DNA from: an uncultured Pirellulaceae bacterium
GTDB taxonomy: Bacteria > Planctomycetota > Planctomycetia > Pirellulales > Pirellulaceae
Length of the DNA stretch: 58,589 nucleotides
Reading direction: 5' to 3'
NCBI GenBank assembly: GCA_938091115.1
Contig: CALKNI010000184.1
Span: forward strand, 1-58,589
In this document: piece after piece, positions 31,534-40,266 of the stretch
How the letters are laid out: every line of letters starts with the position of its first letter
How positions within the stretch are numbered: position 1 is the first letter of the stretch
The notes under the pieces: model-generated
What the model saw: only the letters and a program-made list of their open reading frames with translations
What the model was told of the DNA's origin: nothing
Database searches by the model: none
Program-made: the position numbers and the translations under genes

Positions 31534-32631
31534 TCAGTCCTTCAGCACTTTGAGTTGCTCGTCGAGACTTAAATCGAGAAACGTCTCAAATTCCACCTTG
31601 AACTCAGAGGAACTCTGACCAAACACTTTTTGAAAAGCCGCCTCCCAACCCAGTTTCTCCACCTCTGGATGAAAAGACTTGAGCAGAACATCGCGCCCCT
31701 TGCGTTTAATTAAATAGGCAATCGCCCAGGCCCCACCTTCATAGGCAAGCTGTCTACAATCGTCATCGTAAGAATTGGGTAGAGAAGTTGGGCAGGTTTT
31801 TCGTTTTGACTGAATCAACTTCATTTTGTCGGTCATTCGTTGCTCGAGCGTGGGCCAGCGGTAGGAAGCATTATTCCAACTGGGAAGCTTCCCAGAACGT
31901 CGAAGGCGTGCTGTCGTGAACTCAGCCATCGCCACCGCCGAGCCTTCGACAAACCACACGGGTCCCATGAGCTTTTGTCGTTTTCGATGGTCTCTCGTCT
32001 GTATGAATGAGTTTTGCAACGAGTGCCAATACTCGTGAAAAATAGTTACTTGCTCATCTTCACCCGCAATATTCAAAACACCCGCAAACCCAAGCGGCAA
32101 CGAGGAGGTCATTCGATGGAACCCCCATTCAGCCCCACCGTTATGGCCCGCACTCCCGCTTGGCATGCCCGTCGCCAGAGCCTTCGCACCGATTTCCTGA
32201 TACATCAGAAATCCATGGTCTCGATTGTCGTTATCCGCCAAACAATCACGACGCGTCATTTGACCGCGCGCCACGCGCCGCTCACAAAACTTTATCCCCA
32301 GTTGCAACGCCGCTTCCCGGTCTGTGCCCAAAACCCAATACTCAAGCCTTCCTGAAGAACCCCAGGTGTTGGATGCTGCCGCAAGCGTCTCAACCACCGC
32401 CTGTTTCACTTTTTTAGAAACATCCGCCGCCGTAAAAACTTCGATGAGAATTCCACTCTCAGCATCTCTGCCAAAAATATCGTCCTGTAGAAAAATTGCT
32501 GGATCAGCAGTCTCCTGACCTTGCAGGTGAGCTGCCCCGAGCACCAAAGTCAAAGCGAACAACGCTGGAATGATCTGTGAGTTCCAACCTCTTAAGACGT
32601 TACCAATTGATCCGTACATTAGCCTCTCCAC
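31534..32631 (-). CDS. Exported HExxH putative metallopeptidase
   Basis: A 365-residue protein with a signal peptide (QIIPALFALTLVLGAAHLQG). The zinc motif HEYWH (199-203, in EQVTIFHEYWHSLQNSF) is followed after about 26 residues by WFVEGSAVAMAE, whose Glu is the likely third ligand, as in gluzincins. The segment GGAWAIAYLIKRKGRDVLLK and a C-terminal acidic helix (FKVEFETFLDLSLDEQLK) resemble M1/M4-like putative peptidases annotated in planctomycetes and marine bacteria. Substrate unknown. It converges on the haloperoxidase gene with only 59 bases between them. Confidence 0.7.
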   Translation of the reverse strand: MERLMYGSIGNVLRGWNSQIIPALFALTLVLGAAHLQGQETADPAIFLQDDIFGRDAESGILIEVFTAADVSKKVKQAVVETLAAASNTWGSSGRLEYWVLGTDREAALQLGIKFCERRVARGQMTRRDCLADNDNRDHGFLMYQEIGAKALATGMPSGSAGHNGGAEWGFHRMTSSLPLGFAGVLNIAGEDEQVTIFHEYWHSLQNSFIQTRDHRKRQKLMGPVWFVEGSAVAMAEFTTARLRRSGKLPSWNNASYRWPTLEQRMTDKMKLIQSKRKTCPTSLPNSYDDDCRQLAYEGGAWAIAYLIKRKGRDVLLKSFHPEVEKLGWEAAFQKVFGQSSSEFKVEFETFLDLSLDEQLKVLKD

Positions 32632-32853
32632 CTGATTGTGTTTGCCTCAGGCTACCTTACTTTTTTCAAAAGCAAAAGAAGATCCTGAATTGCCCGCTGA
32701 ATCCAGCAAAACCAGTTCCATTAGTTTTCGTCACTTGAAACAAGCGAAAGCCGAACCCCCAGGCGGTCGAGAGTTTTTTTTTGCCGGGCTTCAACGCTTG
32801 GGAAAAATTAGTCACCGGGCCGCTAGAAAAACTCACCAGCCCCTCGAAGAACA

Positions 32854-34731
32854 CTACTCATCCTTGCCACCATTGGTAGGCCAAACTATCCAGTCCCCAT
32901 CAGATTTGCCATCGTTTTGTACATTCGGCAAGTAGGTTGCGGGCTTAACACCCTCTGGAGTCACACCTCCATCATCGTCAAGATCGTATCCTAAACTGTA
33001 GATCAGCGGACTTTGATCGACGATTTTAAAGATTAAGGGTTCCCCCGTCAGCTGATCTACTGGTGACCGCGGGAGCGTGCTTTTGGGAATTTCATCCCAC
33101 GAATTTGGCCACGCTCCATTGGCAAGGTAAAAACGCTGTAGCGCAATTGCTCCGAGCACTCCTTCTTGGCGTGCAATCAACCGATCCATTGCTTTGCGAA
33201 TATTCTCGGTCGCAGGCAAGACCAACCCCAAAGCCGCATACTTCCATTTTTCAAGATTTAACTCTTTGTAAATGTCTTTTGACTTCCCATCCCACATGGG
33301 GCGGTTTAAGTCGGTGCTCGCTGCTTCAAAAAACTGATCTGCCTTGGCCGCAACCTCCCCCCTGGTGGCAACCGCAAAAAGGCTGAGCGGCCCAATAACA
33401 CTCTCAGCGAAAGACTCCCAGTTTTCCTTCTCAGATAATTCGCCACCGAAAATGCCCGGCATGCCCATACCGGTCAACGCTGACATAACCTCAAAGCCTT
33501 GAGGAGTGATGTGACCGTCACCCTGACCATCATTCGTGTAAATACGTTGAATCAAATCGCTGACTATCAAAGCCTCGCCATCATAGGAAATCCAGTCTTT
33601 TAACTTGGCACTACGAACTGCCAATTGCAATCTTTGCAACTGTCGCTCATTAAAAAAATTGGGATCTTCCTTAACAACACTTTCAATTTCTGAAAATGCC
33701 ATTCCCGAGATTGCATAACCGACTAAACCACATACCAGAACACGACCTTCTGCTGCATGTCTCGCAAACCCAAGCATCGTTTCGATATCTTGCACTACCC
33801 GATCTGAATCTCCCTCTTCGATTGCCAATTGAATATCGAACGCAAATAAACGCGCGGCATTTCGCATCTGCTGCACATGTGGAAGCAAGATGCCAACGAG
33901 CCAATCATCAAGCAATCGCCCCGACCCCCCATCACTCCCTTCCTCCACTCCGGCATCCTGAGAATCACCGCGAGTCAAATTAGGAAACAGAGCAGCAAAA
34001 TCTTCCTCGGAATATTCGCTTTGGTTTGCTTTTAATTCAATTCCCAAATACGGTCGCTTTGCTCCTTCCCGAAAAGCATCTATTAAATCCTGATGCTCGT
34101 AGATTGCCGCCTTTGCGGCTTCCCACCCCAGTTCCCCCTTCCGGACAAATCGTGTACTCAAGTAGCTTTGTTCACCTTCCCCTTCCCTGAACCAGATTTC
34201 AGGAATTACCTCGCCTACTGAAAACTTATATTTTGTCCACATGGGCCGATAAATTGGCCAGGCCTTTTCGGAATCAGCGACATCCTTGATCCCCGCGTTT
34301 AACTGAACAACGTAATCCGTTGAGATGACCGGCGCACCTTGATGATAAAAGACCCAAATACCTGCGTAGGCTATGATCAGAGCAATGATTCCATACCCAA
34401 AAGCATGAAGAGATTTTTTCCAGAACGGACGATTTTTCCGTTTGGAAGATTGAATTAATTTTGCAACCACGGCAGGATCACCAAAGTCGTCGACTAACTG
34501 CTGCGCGGAAATATCGCGTTCCATTCCATCAACGAAATGGGCAATCAGTTCCTCGACGACAAACGCTTTTTCGCCTTTGGTGAGCCAGCATCGAGACATG
34601 ACCTCCGTCAGAATCGACTGCACCTCTTCTGGAAGGCCACTCAGCTTGAGCTGCTTTTTCCAGGAAAGTCTCCCGATTATTGGTTTTGCAAATAGCCTGT
34701 TTGAAAGTTTTGAACGGCCTTGGGGTGTCAT
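32854..34731 (-). CDS. Membrane protein with HAAS-like N-terminal domain, controlled by PadR
   Basis: A 625-residue protein. Residues 40-95 (WLTKGEKAFVVEELIAHF, DISAQQLVDDFGDPAVVAKL) resemble the HAAS/DUF1700-type helical domain that is typically found beside PadR regulators. One membrane helix (about 109-129, GIIALIIAYAGIWVFYH) leads into a large extracytoplasmic helical domain of unknown type that ends LIYSLGYDLDDDGG. AAGGAGG lies eight bases upstream of the ATG, an unusually good ribosome site. The padR gene is immediately upstream (12 bases), so the two form an operon. In similar pairs the HAAS protein is thought to transmit a membrane or envelope signal. Confidence 0.7.
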   Translation of the reverse strand: MTPQGRSKLSNRLFAKPIIGRLSWKKQLKLSGLPEEVQSILTEVMSRCWLTKGEKAFVVEELIAHFVDGMERDISAQQLVDDFGDPAVVAKLIQSSKRKNRPFWKKSLHAFGYGIIALIIAYAGIWVFYHQGAPVISTDYVVQLNAGIKDVADSEKAWPIYRPMWTKYKFSVGEVIPEIWFREGEGEQSYLSTRFVRKGELGWEAAKAAIYEHQDLIDAFREGAKRPYLGIELKANQSEYSEEDFAALFPNLTRGDSQDAGVEEGSDGGSGRLLDDWLVGILLPHVQQMRNAARLFAFDIQLAIEEGDSDRVVQDIETMLGFARHAAEGRVLVCGLVGYAISGMAFSEIESVVKEDPNFFNERQLQRLQLAVRSAKLKDWISYDGEALIVSDLIQRIYTNDGQGDGHITPQGFEVMSALTGMGMPGIFGGELSEKENWESFAESVIGPLSLFAVATRGEVAAKADQFFEAASTDLNRPMWDGKSKDIYKELNLEKWKYAALGLVLPATENIRKAMDRLIARQEGVLGAIALQRFYLANGAWPNSWDEIPKSTLPRSPVDQLTGEPLIFKIVDQSPLIYSLGYDLDDDGGVTPEGVKPATYLPNVQNDGKSDGDWIVWPTNGGKDE

Positions 34732-34743
34732 CGAAACCTCCTT

Positions 34744-35100
34744 CTAGGAAAGACAGGGGACCGGACTGGAAACGCGTGTCACCCCCAACGCGGATAGACC
34801 GGCAATCAGAGAACTCCATTGCTTTCGATCAGCCTCTAATTTTCGACTACCCTTGACCGTCAGACGGTAATAACGGCGCTTCCGCCCGTTTTCTCCCTTT
34901 TTTTCTCGAGACTTGACCAACCCCTTGCCCTCAAGGTTGTACAGCATTGGATAGAGCGTCGATTGGCCCATTTCAAACACTCCCGCCGACCCCTTGGCGA
35001 GCCGTTCTACGATCTCATAGCCATACATTTCATCTTCAATGAGCAAATGCATGACCGCCATTGGCCCCGCCCCTCGCATCATCTCTCGTTCAAGCTTCAT
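34744..35100 (-). CDS. PadR-family transcriptional regulator
   Basis: A 118-residue winged-helix protein of the short PadR-s2 type. Conserved blocks: AVMHLLIEDEMYGYEIVERL, MGQSTLYPMLYNLEGKGLV (recognition helix and start of the wing) and RKRRYYRLTVKGSRKLEA. Members act as dimeric repressors, often responding to toxic small molecules or envelope stress. A perfect palindrome TACATAGTATGTA lies 32-44 bases upstream of the start and is a probable autoregulatory site. The next gene, a HAAS-like membrane protein, is in the same operon. Confidence 0.9.
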   Translation of the reverse strand: MKLEREMMRGAGPMAVMHLLIEDEMYGYEIVERLAKGSAGVFEMGQSTLYPMLYNLEGKGLVKSREKKGENGRKRRYYRLTVKGSRKLEADRKQWSSLIAGLSALGVTRVSSPVPCLS

Positions 35101-35131
35101 GAAAAACTCCTAAAAAATCATTGATATGCAA

Positions 35132-35144
35132 TACATAGTATGTA
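35132..35144. promoter_or_regulatory. Probable PadR operator
   Basis: TACATA-G-TATGTA is a perfect 13-base palindrome centred 38 bases upstream of the padR start. PadR operators are A+T-rich dyads of the ATGT/ACAT type, which this site resembles. It would give autorepression of padR and the membrane-protein gene. Confidence 0.65.
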
Positions 35145-35648
35145 CCACAAACCAACAAATCAAGGCATTCTTTTTCAAGACAATCAGGACCTGAATGAAA
35201 CATGGCGGCCAACAGTAAAGTAATATTAGTAAAGCCACGCCTGATCACATTCGAATGCTAGGAAATCGAACACCTATCGGCTTTTGCAGTGGATTGCCAA
35301 GGACAAAAATCCAGCTTTTTAAACTGTGAAGAATTAATATTATGTGAACAGGCGTTCAAAACTCGCAAATGTGCACCCGGCAAGCACAAAAAATTCTGGC
35401 GCAAGTAGAGGAAATTGGGGACAAAAATCTCTACCCTGCCCCCAACCGACCTCCACCGGCCGCGGTAGCGGCCTGCCAAGTGACAGCGCGGCCTACTCCC
35501 AAGTCGTATGGCAGACGAAACGCTGCCGAGGCAGCATTTCGATAAAAAAGCAAAACCTCGTTGGCAATGAGGCTAAACAAAAGTTGATCATCACAATTCT
35601 AAATGGCTATGATAAACGCATCTTCACTCCTTCCACTCCACCTGCCCA
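35145..35648. other. Divergent intergenic region without a supported gene
   Basis: About 500 bases between padR (minus) and the J-domain gene (plus). Only short open frames without motifs occur. An A+T-rich core with TAATATTA (near 35222 and 35334) is seen but not assigned. It must hold the promoter of the J-domain gene. Confidence 0.45.
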
Positions 35649-36866
35649 ATGCCAGCCATCCGAACCTACTATGAAATACTTGCAGTTCCGCACGATGCGG
35701 ACGAAGCGACTTTGCGACGCGCCTATCGCCGCGCGATGCAATCAGTCCATCCAGACCAAAATCCGGATGGGAAACGAACTGCGCGACGAGCGAGACACCT
35801 CAACGCCGCGAAAGAGACGCTTCTTATTCCTGAAAAGAGAAAGAGATACGACGCAAAGCTTCGCCGCCGAGGCCTGATTCCGGATCTCCCCAACAAAACA
35901 AGCGCGGATCTCTCAACTCAAAACACCCCCCAAGACAACCCCGCCCATAGCCCAACCAGCGACTTTCAATTTGCAACCGGGTCGAAACCACCTCCAAACC
36001 AACCAACGCCAAGAACCAGCGCGGAAAGCGACTTTGCCCCCGGCAGACCCACGGGGAGAAAACGCCCTCAACCGCGAAGACCGAAGCGAAAGCCTAATCA
36101 ACATTTTAAATCGTCCCGGACTCACAACCAGCTTTTTAGCCCCAAAAAAATACTCGCCGCTTTTTGCGTCACCGGATGTCTCGTCGCGCTTTCTCTATTT
36201 CCATGGCCGAAGCTCCAGAGAACCATTATTTCATGGACACGGGCAACACCATCACTACCCAGCATCTCCCAGCCTACAACGGTTCAACCAGTCTCTCCTA
36301 GAACAACACCGCCTAAAACAGCATCTCCTAGAACTACTAGGCCAAAGCCAACAACGCCACGACCAGCATCTCCTAGGGCAACCACGCCTAGAACAACTAG
36401 ACCAAGCACGCCTGCAGCAGCAACACCAAAAATAATTGAGGCTAAATTTAACGAGGCAGTTCGGGTGAACGGCCCAAACAAACAGGTGATTGTAAAGGGA
36501 CCCTGTAGCGAACTGAGCGTCTCCGGCTCCGGATATCAAATAGCAATTGAAAACATGGTGTTGGGCAAGATAAAGCTATCGGGATTCGACCATGAACTAA
36601 CGATTCGCGGCACCGTTTCAGAAATCATCGGCTCGGGACTGCGCCACCAAATCACGGCCGAGGAAGTTGGCCGAGTCATGATGTCGGGATCCGGCCACAA
36701 GCTGTACTATAAACAGGGGGCAGGCGGGCTTCCGATCGAAGGAATCCCGGAAAATAAATCTCTGGACTCCCAAGGTCGTTTTTTCGAAATCAAAAAAATC
36801 CAATCAATACCGGAAACACCTGCAAATTTGGGGCCATCGGAAACGCTGAATCCGATCCCTGGTTAA
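35649..36866 (+). CDS. J-domain protein fused to a DUF3060 beta domain through a Pro/Thr linker
   Basis: A 405-residue protein in three parts. Residues 5-72 are a DnaJ J-domain (TYYEILAVPHDADEATLRRA, the HPDQNPDG loop with HPD needed to stimulate DnaK, and PEKRKRYDAKLRRRG). A basic, Pro-rich stretch leads to one membrane helix (about 166-186, ILAAFCVTGCLVALSLFPW) and then a low-complexity TPRTT/SPRTT linker. Residues about 262-360 resemble DUF3060: VNGPNKQVIVKGPCSELSVS, GSGYQIAI and GSGHKLYY repeats, a right-handed beta stack. The J-domain would face the cytoplasm and the beta domain the periplasm. I do not know a described protein of this architecture. Confidence 0.8.
   Translation: MPAIRTYYEILAVPHDADEATLRRAYRRAMQSVHPDQNPDGKRTARRARHLNAAKETLLIPEKRKRYDAKLRRRGLIPDLPNKTSADLSTQNTPQDNPAHSPTSDFQFATGSKPPPNQPTPRTSAESDFAPGRPTGRKRPQPRRPKRKPNQHFKSSRTHNQLFSPKKILAAFCVTGCLVALSLFPWPKLQRTIISWTRATPSLPSISQPTTVQPVSPRTTPPKTASPRTTRPKPTTPRPASPRATTPRTTRPSTPAAATPKIIEAKFNEAVRVNGPNKQVIVKGPCSELSVSGSGYQIAIENMVLGKIKLSGFDHELTIRGTVSEIIGSGLRHQITAEEVGRVMMSGSGHKLYYKQGAGGLPIEGIPENKSLDSQGRFFEIKKIQSIPETPANLGPSETLNPIPG
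36285..36430 (+). repeat. Low-complexity imperfect tandem repeat encoding a Pro/Thr-rich linker
   Basis: Degenerate units of the type CCTAGAACAACTAGNCCAA and AGCATCTCCTAGAACNAC recur several times, encoding SPRTTPPKTA, SPRTTRPKPTT and TTPRTTRPSTP. Such tracts can change length by slippage. They join the membrane helix and the DUF3060 domain of the J-domain protein. Confidence 0.7.
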
Positions 36867-37076
36867 TCTGGCAAACAAAAAATTTATTTTTCTTTCAACC
36901 TCGATCGGTTAAGTCCGAAAGGTTCTCTAGAATCAAATGAAAGTTAAATAGACTTCGTCCCAACCGATTCTCCAAACTGGCCGCCCGAGGCAAAACTGTT
37001 TCAGCCCAATAAAAACTAAACTGACAAATCTTTCTAACAAATAACCGCCCCCTTGTTCTCTCAAAGGACCAGTGCC

Positions 37077-38699
37077 GTGATTAAAAACTTAATTACAACT
37101 GCTTTGTACTGCGCAATTATCTGCCCGCCGCTGGCATGCGTGACAGTTACCAACGGCCAACAGAGCGACAACCTTCCGTGCTTAATGCCAGCAACGACAA
37201 CCGCTGCCGTTAGTATAAAACCTGCAGAAATCCTTAAGTCACCGGGAATGGAAATGGTGCCTCGAGAAGTCCTTTCTGTGGTTGGGCAAACAGAATTCGG
37301 TATTGATCCGTGCAAAATCCAAAATGCTATTTTGATGGTTGATTCTTTCACAGACCTTAGAAACCCACCCGGATTTGGAATAGTAATCACATTCGCTGAA
37401 GCCCAAAGCCTTGGTGGTAACGTTACCGACTCCCTCATACAGGACAACTTAGAGGGCATGGTCATTTACCGCAGTCGTGACGCTCTGACACCGGTGGTTC
37501 TCCAGTACAACGAGACTACATTGATCGTCGGCCTCGAACCGTTTGTTAAAAAAATGCTTGCTTCTAAAAACGCTTCCGGAGAGCTTGCAAATTTGATCGC
37601 CAGTGCCAGCCCAGATTCTCAGTTTTCTGCTTTCATGACCATGGGTCCCGTCCGCGAAACCATCCAACAAAACCTCCCACCCAAAAATCAGGTTCCGCCT
37701 CCGTTTAATCAATTTCTTGACCTGCCCGAACTCATAGAATCAGTTGTCGTGGAGGCTAACTTCGATGGTCAACAAAAAGCGTCTTTAAAAATAACGGCCG
37801 TCGATGACTCTGCGGGAAACCGGATTGAGAGCATGGTCGACATGGGTATCCAGATGGGCCGCCAGGTTTTAGCCGGAGAGATGACTCGGCAAATCGCCAA
37901 TCTCGACCCTTCAATGCAATTGGCTTTCCAAGCCTATTTCGAACGAGCCGGGCAGTTCATGGAGGACAAAATCCGACCAACCCGGAATCAACAGACCATT
38001 CTCTTTGAAGCAAAAAATCAAGGCGGGCAGATCTCAAACGTTGCAGTGATTGGAACGCTCACAGCGATGTTATTACCAGCGGTCCAGCAAGCGAGAGAAG
38101 CCGCACGAAGAACTTCCTCAGCGAATAACCTCAAACAAATTGGGCTCGCTTTTCACAATTACTTTGAAGTTCACCGAAAATTCCCGTCGAACATTCGCGA
38201 CAAAGACGGGAGTCCTTTGCTAAGCTGGCGCGTTGCGATTCTTCCCTACCTTGAAGAATCAAAACTCTACGACGAATTCCACTTGGACGAACCCTGGAAT
38301 AGTGAACATAACATCCAACTTCTTTCGAAAATGCCGCAAGTCTTTGCATGCCCAAATTTAGAACTCGAAAAACAAACGGTCTACCTTGGTTTTGAAGGAA
38401 ACGACACTGCTTTTGGAGAAAAACCGATCGGCTTCGCGCAAATCCTTGACGGCACAGCGAATACTATCCTTGCCGTCGAAGCCAACGAGGACGCAGCGGT
38501 CAACTGGTCAGCTCCTCAAGACATCCCGTTTGACCCAGCCTTGGATGTGAAGGCTGTCGGGAAACTCCGACCCGGCGGCTTTAATGCACTGTTGCTTGAC
38601 GGATCGATTATGTTTTTTCCGAATTCGATTAAACAACAGGCGCTAAAAAACTGGATTCAAAAAAGTGATGGAAATATCGTTGAAGACCCCTACCGATAA
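37077..38699 (+). CDS. Exported DUF1559-domain protein without N-terminal prepilin helix
   Basis: The GTG at 37077 is preceded by AAAGGA at good spacing and followed by a signal peptide ([20 protein letters not shown]), so I prefer it to the TTG at 37053. The product is 540 residues. The first 320 form a domain that I do not recognise ([39 protein letters not shown]). The DUF1559 core follows: [40 protein letters not shown], and the late [17 protein letters not shown]. Normal DUF1559 proteins begin with a prepilin helix; here the hydrophobic core helix is internal. It would be exported by Sec rather than the pilus machinery. Confidence 0.8.
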   Translation: MIKNLITTALYCAIICPPLACVTVTNGQQSDNLPCLMPATTTAAVSIKPAEILKSPGMEMVPREVLSVVGQTEFGIDPCKIQNAILMVDSFTDLRNPPGFGIVITFAEAQSLGGNVTDSLIQDNLEGMVIYRSRDALTPVVLQYNETTLIVGLEPFVKKMLASKNASGELANLIASASPDSQFSAFMTMGPVRETIQQNLPPKNQVPPPFNQFLDLPELIESVVVEANFDGQQKASLKITAVDDSAGNRIESMVDMGIQMGRQVLAGEMTRQIANLDPSMQLAFQAYFERAGQFMEDKIRPTRNQQTILFEAKNQGGQISNVAVIGTLTAMLLPAVQQAREAARRTSSANNLKQIGLAFHNYFEVHRKFPSNIRDKDGSPLLSWRVAILPYLEESKLYDEFHLDEPWNSEHNIQLLSKMPQVFACPNLELEKQTVYLGFEGNDTAFGEKPIGFAQILDGTANTILAVEANEDAAVNWSAPQDIPFDPALDVKAVGKLRPGGFNALLLDGSIMFFPNSIKQQALKNWIQKSDGNIVEDPYR

Positions 38700-38833
38700 A
38701 CGTGCAGGGTTCGGGGCGGGCGCCGTTCAGTCAAGTCACTAATTATGCCGCTAAGCTCCTTCAGTGCACGACGGTAGAACAACGACGATTCTCTGACTCT
38801 TTGGTATTTTGAGTTGGCAAAGCCGCCTACTTT

Positions 38834-39394
38834 TTAATCACTCGCCCCCTGCTCAACCAGCGCTTCGAGGAGTTGTGTTGTTCGTTTTAGCTCGTCTCTA
38901 ATTTCCAACAGTACTGCATCCGCATCACTACCGTTTGCCGATTCGGGCTCTGGGACGGGCGTACCGCCCATGCGATCTCGCTGATCCAAAACCTCGCGGC
39001 GAAAACGCTCTGTGTCTTTAACGCCTAATAGGCTGATCAGACTCCCGGGACCAGATTGGCCTGCAGTTTCCACCGCAATATTACGCAAATCAAAATAGCG
39101 CATCACAAACCCCTGAGTCATTTGAAGGTCGGTGATCTTCTCCAACGGTACCGTCTTTTCAATTTTGTTCAACATTCCTTTTTTGACGTGCAATGCTCTT
39201 GTCGTCAATGTGCATTCCCAACTGTCAATGACACGGGCAAGCACAAGCTTATAAATGACTGCGACAATCAGGACGAGCGGAATGGTGACGATTGGAATGC
39301 ACAAAAAGGCAAGCCCGGTCCAATGGTATTTGATAATTGCATCTTTATCGAAAGTTGCCCTCTCGACAATCTCCTCGTTTTTTCCAAACTCCAT
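38834..39394 (-). CDS. Membrane PH-domain protein (YdbS/DUF304 type)
   Basis: A 186-residue protein. Two adjacent hydrophobic helices form a hairpin (about 25-55, FLCIPIVTIPLVLIVAVIYK) and are followed by a bacterial PH domain: WECTLTTRALHVKKG, EKTVPLEKITDLQMTQG, YFDLRNIAVETAG, LISLLGVKD and a C-terminal helix. Such proteins are membrane-anchored with an intracellular PH barrel; their ligand is generally unknown, although related YdbS/YdbT proteins affect sensitivity to amisulbrom-type agents in Bacillus. The acidic tail with ELKRTTQLLEALVEQG may mediate oligomerisation. It stands alone. Confidence 0.85.
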   Translation of the reverse strand: MEFGKNEEIVERATFDKDAIIKYHWTGLAFLCIPIVTIPLVLIVAVIYKLVLARVIDSWECTLTTRALHVKKGMLNKIEKTVPLEKITDLQMTQGFVMRYFDLRNIAVETAGQSGPGSLISLLGVKDTERFRREVLDQRDRMGGTPVPEPESANGSDADAVLLEIRDELKRTTQLLEALVEQGASD

Positions 39395-39589
39395 TTTACT
39401 CCCTTTAATTTTTAAAAACTAATAACGCTAGAAACGAGTCTCCTACACCCACACATGCCGGCGCCGAGGATGCTAAACGCCAAGAACATAAGTCGTTTCT
39501 TTGACAGTTGAAATTCTTCGTCGTTAATCTAATCGCAAGTCTAAACCGTCGCCACCAACGGAGGTTCCTCAAGACTCACACTGTGGTCT

Positions 39590-39802
39590 TCAGCCAATCC
39601 TTCCCCCAAATCGCTGCGACTGGTCCGCTGGTAAATTTAAAGTCACCCCGGACAGCTTTTTAACAAACCCGCAGGTTCGTACGCAATTGCCTACCCAAGA
39701 AGGATTGTCCACACACATTTCTACCAACTGCTGAGCCTCCCTGTAATAAGCCGCGTCCTCCATTGTCGCGCAAATGCCACATTCTGGACTTGTGTCACCC
39801 AA
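39590..39802 (-). CDS. Possible small Cys-rich protein (uncertain)
   Basis: A 70-residue open frame with five Cys: PECGICATMEDAAYYREAQQ, then VEMCVDNPSWVGNCVRTCGF (adjoining parts). The CxxC and paired Cys look protein-like, and the residue pattern is not random. However, only a TTG start is available (an internal ATG at codon 14 would remove CxxC), with no clear ribosome site. It may be a relic of a small gene. No family recognised. Confidence 0.3.
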   Translation of the reverse strand: MGDTSPECGICATMEDAAYYREAQQLVEMCVDNPSWVGNCVRTCGFVKKLSGVTLNLPADQSQRFGGRIG

Positions 39803-39970
39803 TCTTAATGGCCCACCCGCTCAGCGATTGGCAAATGCATAAGTTCAACCACCTGAATGGACAAAATAAGCATCAGAACGCCAATCCCCAACTTCCCAAC
39901 AGGCATGCCTGGACCAGCTTCCTCCAAGTTTCATGTTTTTTCAAAAATCAACATAAAACTACCGAATCAC

Positions 39971-39998
39971 ATATTGATATATTCCGATATATTAATGT
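39971..39998. promoter_or_regulatory. Inverted repeat, probable BigR/ArsR-type operator
   Basis: ATATTGATATAT (39971-39982) and ATATATTAATGT (39987-39998) are inverted with ten of twelve positions matching, around TCCG. BigR-family repressors of sulfide/persulfide genes bind A+T-rich imperfect palindromes of this kind at this position. It lies 20 bases before the broken ArsR-like frame and upstream of the ETHE1-rhodanese operon. Confidence 0.6.
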
Positions 39999-40017
39999 AT
40001 AAACAGAGGACATAACC

Positions 40018-40255
40018 CTGGGCCATGAAAACTCCAAACACCTATTAAGTTACCAATCGCTGACCAGGGCGGCTGAATGCCTTAAGGCGCTCGCCCACCC
40101 TAATCGCTTGCAGATCATCCAATTATTACTCGAAGGTGAACCTCACCTGGAAGACATCGTGAATTGCATCAAGCGGCGTTTCGGCTAGATCCGATTTCCC
40201 TGGTAATTCTCACCACCTGAATTGGATCCTGAAAATCGAATCGTTACCTTTCTGA
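40018..40255 (+). pseudogene. Frameshifted ArsR/BigR-family regulator remnant
   Basis: Frame 1 reads LTRAAECLKALAHPNRLQII, then QLLLEGEPHLEDIVNCIKRR and a TAG at 40186-40188; this is the first half of an ArsR winged-helix domain. Frame 2 continues with GNSHHLNWILKIESLPF and stops at 40253-40255; SHHLNWIL aligns with the recognition helix. One frameshift near 40180 therefore splits the domain. No ATG, GTG or TTG is available; AGAGGA at 40005-40010 stands seven bases before CTG at 40018. BigR-type ArsR proteins normally sit exactly here and repress a persulfide dioxygenase operon. The regulator looks inactive. Confidence 0.65.
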
Positions 40256-40266
40256 AAAGTGAACTA

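Noticed and set aside
36285-36430. Short repeats that might look like a CRISPR or a mobile-element end.
   Set aside because: The units are degenerate, have no spacers and encode an in-frame Pro/Thr linker.
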